NCBI GenBank assembly: GCA_947167725.1
Contig: CAMVJF010000043.1
Location: 1-10,204, forward strand
DNA length: 10,204 bases
Source of the DNA: an uncultured Clostridia bacterium
Lineage (GTDB): Bacteria; Bacillota; Clostridia; Oscillospirales; Oscillospiraceae
Reading direction: 5' to 3'
The notes below the pieces were generated by a model. That model was not told where the DNA came from and did no database searches. It saw nothing but the letters and a program-made list of their open reading frames with translations. A program made the position numbers and the translations under genes. This document shows positions 5,868 to 10,204 of this stretch, one piece after another; position 1 is the stretch's first letter; each line of letters opens with the position of its first letter.

Positions 5868-6593
5868 ATGGAAAACCTGAAATTCATTCTGACCTGTCTC
5901 GCGGTGTTCGCCGCCCTGATGCTGGCCGCGGCGCTGCTGCAGAAGCTGCTGTGCAAGAACATCAAGCCTCTGTCGGGCACGCATTACATCACCTATACGG
6001 CGATGTTCGCGACGATGGCGGGCGTCCTGATGCTCATCGAGATCCCGCTGCCCTTTGCGCCGCCGTTCTATAAGATCGACCTCAGCGAGCTGCCGGTGAT
6101 GATCTGCACCTTCTATCTCGGCCCGGTCGCGGGCGTGACGGCGGAGCTGCTGAAGGTGCTGGTCAAGCTGCTGCTGAAGGGCACGAGCACGGCCTTTGTC
6201 GGCGACTTTGCCAACTTCGCGGTCGGCTGTTCCTTCGTCCTGCCCGCGAGCCTCGTCTATCACGCAAAGCCCGGGAAGAGGAGCGCGCTGCTCGGCCTCG
6301 CCGCCGGCACGCTGTGCATGACGATCTTCGGCAGCGCCTTCAACGCGATCTATCTGCTGCCCAAATTCGCCGTGCTTTTCGGCATGCCGATGGAGGCCAT
6401 CATCGGCATGGGCACCAAGGTCAACGCGCACATCGTGAGCGTCCCCACGCTCGTGCTCTTTGCGGTCGTTCCCTTCAACCTGCTCAAGGGCGTCGTGGTC
6501 TCGCTCCTGACCTTCCTGCTCTACAAGCGCATCTCGCCCCTGCTCCACAGGGCCGACGATAAAAAGAAGCTCCGCCGGGAGAAAAAAGACTGA
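5868..6593 (+). CDS. ribU: Riboflavin ECF transporter substrate-binding protein RibU
   Basis: RibU is the membrane S-component that binds riboflavin and delivers it through the shared ECF energizing module (EcfA/EcfA'/EcfT, encoded elsewhere). This 241-residue protein has the family core: TYTAMFATMAGVLML (42-56), IPLPFAPPFYKIDLSELP (59-76), FYLGPVAGVTAELLKVLVK (82-100), LLLKGTSTAFVGDFANFAVG (101-120), NAIYLLP (159-165) and VPFNLLKG (201-208), plus a basic tail. The start is the ATG at 5868, with AAGGAGG (5854-5860) 7 nt upstream. The same frame is open further upstream, but that part runs through the riboswitch and is not coding. An additional hydrophobic helix (about 4-27) precedes the usual six-helix core. 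Expression is under the FMN riboswitch. The gene ends at the 6624-6655 terminator and is monocistronic. Confidence 0.96.
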   Translation: MENLKFILTCLAVFAALMLAAALLQKLLCKNIKPLSGTHYITYTAMFATMAGVLMLIEIPLPFAPPFYKIDLSELPVMICTFYLGPVAGVTAELLKVLVKLLLKGTSTAFVGDFANFAVGCSFVLPASLVYHAKPGKRSALLGLAAGTLCMTIFGSAFNAIYLLPKFAVLFGMPMEAIIGMGTKVNAHIVSVPTLVLFAVVPFNLLKGVVVSLLTFLLYKRISPLLHRADDKKKLRREKKD

Positions 6594-6623
6594 GCACCCC
6601 CTGCCCTCGCCTCTCGCTCCCCC

Positions 6624-6655
6624 AAAAGCTCCCCAAAAAGGGGAGCTTTTTCTTT
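6624..6655 (+). terminator. Intrinsic terminator after ribU
   Basis: AAAAGCTCCCC (6624-6634) and GGGGAGCTTTT (6640-6650) form an 11-bp stem with an AAAAA loop, continuing into TCTTT. It separates ribU from the CoA-transferase unit. Confidence 0.9.
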
Positions 6656-6681
6656 ACGCTCCGCTGCGGCTGTGGTATAAT
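6653..6681 (+). promoter_or_regulatory. Extended -10 promoter of the CoA-transferase/deacylase operon
   Basis: A perfect TATAAT (6676-6681) is preceded by TGG (extended -10). The best -35 at 17 bp is TTTACG (6653-6658), a weaker match that overlaps the T-tract of the ribU terminator. The leader would be about 35 nt, with GGAGG at 6708-6712. Confidence 0.75.
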
Positions 6682-6720
6682 CATCACGATCAATTATGAG
6701 AATCACCGGAGGATGATCCT

Positions 6721-8052
6721 ATGAGCCTGCTATCCGAATACCGCGGGAAGCTCTGCAGCGCCGCCGAGGCCGTGCGCCTTGTCAAGGACGGCGACTGGGT
6801 GGACTACGGTTCGAACAACTCTTGTCCTGCCATGCTGGACGAGGCGCTTGCGGCGCGGCGGGACGAGCTGCACGGCGTGAAGATCCGCGGCAACCTCCTG
6901 CGCGGGCCGCTCGCAGTCGTCGAGTGCGACCCGGAGGGGGAGCATTTCATCTACCACACCTGGCATTGCTCGGCCGATGAGCGCCGCGTCCTCGCTCGCG
7001 GCCGCGGCTACTTCACGACGATGACCTTCCGCAACATTGACTGGTATTACCGCAGCTTTCTGACGACGGACGTCGCCATGGTCTCCGTCGCGCCGATGGA
7101 CGACGAGGGGAACTTCAACCTCTCCGGCGCGCTCGGCTCGACCTGTTCCGTTGTGGAGAACGCGAAGCGCGTGATCGTGGAGGTCAACCACGCCATGCCG
7201 CGCATCCGCGGCGAAGCGGCGAAGCTCCCGCTCTCGAGGGTCGCTGCCGTCGTCGAGGGGCCCGCGCGCCCGCTGTGGGAGATGCCGTCTCCCGCGCCGA
7301 GCGAGATCGAGAAGAAGATCGCCTCGTACATCTTTCCGCACATCTGCGACGGCGCGACGCTGCAGCTCGGCATCGGCGGCGTGCCGAACGCGGTCGGCGA
7401 GCTGCTCGCGGACTCTGAGATCCGCGACCTCGGCATGCACACCGAGCTCGCCTCCGACGGCTATCTCGCGCTGCACCTTGCGGGCAAGCTGACCAACCGC
7501 CGCAAGAGCCTGCACCCCGGTGTCGGCGTCCTCGGTCTTGCCATCGGCTCGCGCGACTTTTACGACTGGCTGGACGACAACCCCGAGATCCTGGGCTGCA
7601 GACTGGATTATGTCAACTCAATCCCCGTCCTTGCGCAGAACGACAATATGATCTCCATTAACGGCTGCCTTTCGGCCGACCTCTACGGCCAGGTCTGCTC
7701 CGAGAGCGTGGGGACGCGACAGATCAGCGGCTCGGGCGGCCAGCTGGATTTCGTCAACGGCGCGACCGCAGCCGGCGGAGGGAAGTCCTTCCTGTGCATG
7801 AGCTCGTCCTTTATCGATAAGGCGGGCGTGCGCCATTCGCGCATCCTGCCGCATTTTGACGGCGATATCGTGACCACGCCGCGCAGCGAGGTCTTCTTCC
7901 TCGTCACGGAATACGGCGCGGCGAATCTCGCGGGCAAGACCACATGGGAACGCGCGGAGGCGCTGATCACGCTGGCGCACCCAGATTTTCGCGACGGCTT
8001 GATCCGCGCGGCGGAGGAGCAGCATATCTGGCTTCCGCACAACAAGAGGTGA
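6721..8052 (+). CDS. Acetyl-CoA hydrolase/transferase-family CoA-transferase (butyryl-/4-hydroxybutyrate:acetate type)
   Basis: This 443-residue protein belongs to the family of butyryl-CoA:acetate, 4-hydroxybutyrate and 5-hydroxyvalerate CoA-transferases, which move CoA between an acyl-CoA and a free acid through a glutamyl-CoA intermediate. Visible features are the GIGGVPNAV loop (217-225), the catalytic-glutamate segment HTELASDG (240-247, with E242 the likely nucleophile by analogy to Glu238 of the Clostridium aminobutyricum enzyme), SINGCLSADLYGQVCSES (312-329) and GSGGQLDFVNGA (337-348). The length fits the usual 430-450. The ATG has GGAGG 8 nt upstream. In a fermenting Clostridium this enzyme would typically finish butyrate formation while using external acetate. 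The sequence alone does not separate butyryl, 4-hydroxybutyryl and 5-hydroxyvaleryl specificity. It is first of a two-gene operon, 6 nt before the next ATG. Confidence 0.92.
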   Translation: MSLLSEYRGKLCSAAEAVRLVKDGDWVDYGSNNSCPAMLDEALAARRDELHGVKIRGNLLRGPLAVVECDPEGEHFIYHTWHCSADERRVLARGRGYFTTMTFRNIDWYYRSFLTTDVAMVSVAPMDDEGNFNLSGALGSTCSVVENAKRVIVEVNHAMPRIRGEAAKLPLSRVAAVVEGPARPLWEMPSPAPSEIEKKIASYIFPHICDGATLQLGIGGVPNAVGELLADSEIRDLGMHTELASDGYLALHLAGKLTNRRKSLHPGVGVLGLAIGSRDFYDWLDDNPEILGCRLDYVNSIPVLAQNDNMISINGCLSADLYGQVCSESVGTRQISGSGGQLDFVNGATAAGGGKSFLCMSSSFIDKAGVRHSRILPHFDGDIVTTPRSEVFFLVTEYGAANLAGKTTWERAEALITLAHPDFRDGLIRAAEEQHIWLPHNKR

Positions 8053-8058
8053 GCGCTC

Positions 8059-8613
8059 ATGCGGATAGACCGGACGCTGTACCGCGGCCGCGCGGACGAG
8101 GGAAGGACGGAGAAGGAGCGGCGCTGCTATGACCTGCTCGACGGGCTCGGGATCGAATTCTTCCGCGTCGACCACGAGCATGCCGACACGATTGAGGCCT
8201 GCCGCGAGGTCGAGGACCTGCTCGGCTGCACGATCTGCAAAAACCTCTTTCTGACCAACCGGCAGCAGACCGAATTCTACCTGCTGATCATGCCGGGCGG
8301 CAAGCCGTTCAAGACCAAATATCTCTCGGCGCAGATCGGCTCGTCGCGCCTGAGCTTCGGCAGCGCGGCGGACATGGAGCGGCTGCTGGGCGTCACGCCC
8401 GGCTCGGTGAGCCTGCTCGCGCTGATGAACGACCCCGGCGGGGCGGTGCGCCTGCTCGTCGACCGCGATCTGACGGGGGAGGAGAGCTTCGGCTGCCACC
8501 CCTGCCTCAACACCTCCAGCCTGCGCATGTCGATGTCCGACGTGCGGGAAAAGCTGCTTTCCGCACTGAAGCATGATCCGACTTATGTAAACCTTCCCTG
8601 GGAAATCGAGTAA
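8059..8613 (+). CDS. Prolyl-tRNA editing (YbaK/ProXp-ala/PrdX-type) deacylase
   Basis: The 184-residue protein is a stand-alone homologue of the ProRS insertion domain. ProXp-ala members hydrolyse Ala-tRNA(Pro) formed by misacylation; clostridial PrdX proteins of this type occur near D-proline reductase genes. Visible motifs are VDHEHADTIEAC (37-48), CKNLFLTNR (60-68, with K61 the likely catalytic lysine), MPGGKPFKTK (78-87), GVTPGSVSLLALMND (111-125), VRLLVDRDL (130-138) and GCHPCLNTSSLRMS (145-158). The length fits free-standing members (160-185). The AGAGGTG ribosome site overlaps the stop of the CoA-transferase and the ATG is 6 nt past that stop, so the two genes are cotranscribed and probably translationally coupled. 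The terminator begins right after the stop codon. Substrate could be Ala-tRNA(Pro) or another mischarged tRNA; the editing family itself is secure. Confidence 0.92.
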   Translation: MRIDRTLYRGRADEGRTEKERRCYDLLDGLGIEFFRVDHEHADTIEACREVEDLLGCTICKNLFLTNRQQTEFYLLIMPGGKPFKTKYLSAQIGSSRLSFGSAADMERLLGVTPGSVSLLALMNDPGGAVRLLVDRDLTGEESFGCHPCLNTSSLRMSMSDVREKLLSALKHDPTYVNLPWEIE

Positions 8614-8614
8614 G

Positions 8615-8642
8615 AAAAAGCTCCTCGTCGAGGAGCTTTTTT
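8615..8642 (+). terminator. Intrinsic terminator after the deacylase gene
   Basis: AAAAAGCTCCTC (8615-8626) pairs with GAGGAGCTTTTTT (8630-8642) around a GTC loop. It starts one base after the TAA, is near symmetrical, and closes the CoA-transferase operon. Confidence 0.92.
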
Positions 8643-8663
8643 CGTGTTTTTCCAAGCTGCTTC

Positions 8664-8692
8664 TTGGCAATCGGGCCGTCCTGTGATAAAAT
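8664..8692 (+). promoter_or_regulatory. Extended -10 promoter of rimM-trmD
   Basis: TTGGCA (8664-8669) and TAAAAT (8687-8692) are 17 bp apart, with TGA just before the -10 (extended -10). The leader to the AAAGGAG site (8712-8718) is short and unstructured. Confidence 0.85.
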
Positions 8693-8726
8693 TATCTTTC
8701 AGTGAGAAAACAAAGGAGCGACGCGC

Positions 8727-9209
8727 ATGAAGGAATATGTCGAGGCCGGACGCATCGTCAACACCCACGGCGTCAACGGAGAAGTGAAGATCGAAGTCTG
8801 GCTCGACTCGCCGGCCTTTTTCAGAAAATTCAAGCGACTCTATCTCGGCGGCGAGGAGAAGATGATCCTCTCCGCGCGCGAGCACAAGCAGTTTCTGATC
8901 GCGCGTCTCGAGGGCGTGAACGATCTCAACGCGGCGATGGCGCTCAAGGGCCGCGTCGTCGAGGTGCTGCGCGCCGACGCGCCGCTGAAAAAGGGAGAGT
9001 TCCTCGTGCAGGACCTGATCGGCTTCACGGTCGTGGACGAGGAGGGGAACACCGTCGGCACGATGACCGGCGCCGAGGAGACGCCCGCCGCGATGCTCTA
9101 CGTCGTCAGGGGCGAGCGCGAGCATCTGATCCCGGCCGTCCCGGCCTTCCTTCTCGGCATCGACGCGGAGAAGGAGCAGATCCGGGTACACATGATCGAG
9201 GGGCTGTGA
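8727..9209 (+). CDS. rimM: Ribosome maturation factor RimM
   Basis: RimM binds ribosomal protein S19 and helps assemble the head of the 30S subunit. The 160-residue protein has the N-terminal RimM barrel with the hallmark GRIVNTHGVNGEVKIE (8-23), the EGVNDLNAAMALKGR segment (62-76), and the C-terminal PRC barrel starting at KKGEFLVQDLIGFTVVDEEG (88-107) and closing with HLIPAVPAFLLGID (133-146) and the terminal EGL. The length is slightly short of the usual 165-180 but no motif is missing. AAAGGAG lies 8 nt before the ATG. Its stop is 2 nt from the trmD ATG, the conserved rimM-trmD pairing. The rpsP and KH-domain genes that often precede rimM are absent; a terminator and a private promoter lie there instead. 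Confidence 0.96.
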   Translation: MKEYVEAGRIVNTHGVNGEVKIEVWLDSPAFFRKFKRLYLGGEEKMILSAREHKQFLIARLEGVNDLNAAMALKGRVVEVLRADAPLKKGEFLVQDLIGFTVVDEEGNTVGTMTGAEETPAAMLYVVRGEREHLIPAVPAFLLGIDAEKEQIRVHMIEGL

Positions 9210-9211
9210 GT

Positions 9212-10204
9212 ATGAGTGAAATGAAGATCGACATCCTGACGCTGTTTCCCGATACGGTCGGCGCCGTGCTGCACGAGAGCATCCTCGGCCGCGCCGCGAA
9301 AAAGGGCGTCATCGACATCAACTGTATCCAGATCCGGGACTATACCGAGAACAGGCAGGCCCAGGTCGACGACTATCCCTACGGCGGCGGCCGGGGCTGC
9401 GTGATGAGGGCCCAGCCCCTCAAAAGCTGCCTCGACGCGGTCATGGCGGCGCCGCACGGCGCGCGCAGCCGCGTGATTTACCTCTCGCCGCAGGGCGCGC
9501 CCTTCACGCAGGAGACGGCCAGACGCCTTGTGCGCGGCTACGATCATCTTGTACTCGTCTGCGGCCACTACGAGGGCGTGGACGAGCGCTTCATCGAGGC
9601 GTGCGTCGACGAGGAAATCTCCCTCGGCGATTTTGTGCTGACCGGCGGGGAGATCGCGGCCATGGCCGTGACCGACGCGGTGTGCCGCCTTGTGCCGGGC
9701 GTCCTGGCCGACGAGGAATGCTACACCGGCGAGAGCCATTGGGACGGCTTGCTCGAATATCCCCAGTATACCCGCCCCGAGGTCTGGGAGGGCAGGGAAG
9801 TGCCGGAGGTGCTCCTTTGCGGCGACCATGAAAAGGTCGCGCGCTGGCGCCGCCGGGAGCAGCTCCTCCGTACGCGCGGCAAGCGGCCCGACCTCTTCGC
9901 GCGCTTCGTCCCGGCGTCGGCGGAGGATGAAAAGCTGCTCGGGGAGCTGCGCCGCGACAGCGGCCGTCTCAGACTCAGCGAGCCCGTCCGCTGCCGCCCG
10001 GCGACGGAGGAGGATCTCCCGGCGATCGCGGGCATCGTCGACGAGGCCCGCGAGAGCCTCAAAAAGCTGCGCGTGGACCAGTGGCAGGGCCCCTATCCGG
10101 ACGAGACGGCCTTCCGCCGCGATATCGAGCGGGGCGAGTGCTTCGCCGTCCTGCACGGGGAGGAGCTTGCCGCCTTCTTCACGCTCTCCGCGCGCGAGGA
10201 AGAC
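9212..10204 (+). CDS. trmD: tRNA (guanine37-N1)-methyltransferase TrmD fused to a C-terminal GNAT acetyltransferase domain, cut by window end
   Basis: I translated the frame to the window edge: 331 residues with no stop. Residues 1-245 are TrmD, the trefoil-knot SAM enzyme that makes m1G37 in tRNAs and prevents frameshifts: MKIDILTLFP (4-13), DDYPYGGGRGCVMRAQP (53-69), YLSPQG (90-95), CGHYEGVDERFIE (117-129), SLGDFVLTGGE (137-147), GLLEYPQYTRP (179-189) and RRREQLLRTRGKRPDLF. TrmD normally stops at about 230-250 residues. Here the frame continues through a linker into VRCRPATEEDLPAIAGIVDEA (starting at residue 259), DQWQGPYP and GECFAVLHGEELAAFFTLS, the N-terminal half of a GNAT N-acetyltransferase. 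GAGGGG lies 8 nt before the ATG at 9212; ATG 9221 would give the canonical MKIDIL start but lacks a ribosome site. The acetyl acceptor is unknown. Confidence 0.93.
   Translation, partial: MSEMKIDILTLFPDTVGAVLHESILGRAAKKGVIDINCIQIRDYTENRQAQVDDYPYGGGRGCVMRAQPLKSCLDAVMAAPHGARSRVIYLSPQGAPFTQETARRLVRGYDHLVLVCGHYEGVDERFIEACVDEEISLGDFVLTGGEIAAMAVTDAVCRLVPGVLADEECYTGESHWDGLLEYPQYTRPEVWEGREVPEVLLCGDHEKVARWRRREQLLRTRGKRPDLFARFVPASAEDEKLLGELRRDSGRLRLSEPVRCRPATEEDLPAIAGIVDEARESLKKLRVDQWQGPYPDETAFRRDIERGECFAVLHGEELAAFFTLSAREED

Noticed and set aside
9900..9990. A frameshift artefact as the explanation for the TrmD-GNAT fusion
   Set aside because: Both sides read cleanly in one frame with natural codon use and a natural linker, and no alternative frame offers a start with a ribosome site for a separate GNAT gene. 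An assembly error cannot be fully excluded from sequence alone.
9098..10156. A 352-residue minus-strand open frame opposite trmD
   Set aside because: It is an antisense shadow; the plus frame contains all TrmD motifs.
1..10204. CRISPR array, insertion sequence, prophage, tRNA or toxin-antitoxin pair
   Set aside because: No regularly spaced repeats, transposase or integrase motifs, cloverleaf sequence or small paired genes of that kind are visible on either strand.

Overview
The window is about 10.2 kb of GC-rich (roughly 60%) chromosomal DNA from what looks like an anaerobic Firmicute of class Clostridia, most likely an Oscillospirales/Oscillospiraceae-type gut organism. This placement is an inference. 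It rests on the FMN-riboswitch/RibU unit, a short-form CstA, a butyryl/4-hydroxybutyrate-type CoA-transferase, a stand-alone ProXp-ala-type deacylase, strong AGGAGG ribosome sites and A-tract/T-tract terminators. No mobile element, CRISPR array, tRNA or rRNA is visible, and every gene looks chromosomal and intact except where the window edge cuts it.

Layout. (1) Positions 1-2419, minus strand: an operon of a THUMP/RlmL-type RNA methyltransferase, a diacylglycerol-kinase-family lipid kinase and a YcxB-like membrane protein (cut by the window start). The genes are coupled by a 4-nt ATGA overlap and a 4-nt gap. (2) Positions 2420-2679: a divergent control region with one good sigma-A-type promoter on each strand. 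(3) Positions 2680-4969, plus strand: an unrecognised 181-residue cytoplasmic protein, then a CstA-family pyruvate/peptide transporter, closed by a symmetrical terminator. (4) Positions 5067-5567, minus strand: a YpsA-like SLOG protein. (5) Positions 5594-6593: two back-to-back promoters sharing one -35 box, then an FMN riboswitch with its terminator and the riboflavin ECF substrate-binding protein RibU. (6) Positions 6653-8642: a promoter, an acetyl-CoA hydrolase/transferase-family CoA-transferase, a prolyl-tRNA-editing-type deacylase and a terminator. (7) Positions 8664 to the end: a promoter, rimM, and trmD whose reading frame runs on without a stop into a GNAT acetyltransferase domain cut by the window end.

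How the genes work together. Most units are housekeeping or metabolic: rRNA/tRNA modification and ribosome assembly (methyltransferase, RimM, TrmD), translation quality control (ProXp-ala-like), vitamin B2 uptake under FMN control, pyruvate/peptide uptake, and acyl-CoA/acid exchange in fermentation. No obviously new multi-gene system was found. The most notable items are the TrmD-GNAT fusion, the divergent promoter pair with a single shared -35 element, the uncharacterised partner gene of cstA, and the pairing of a CoA-transferase with a prolyl-tRNA deacylase.
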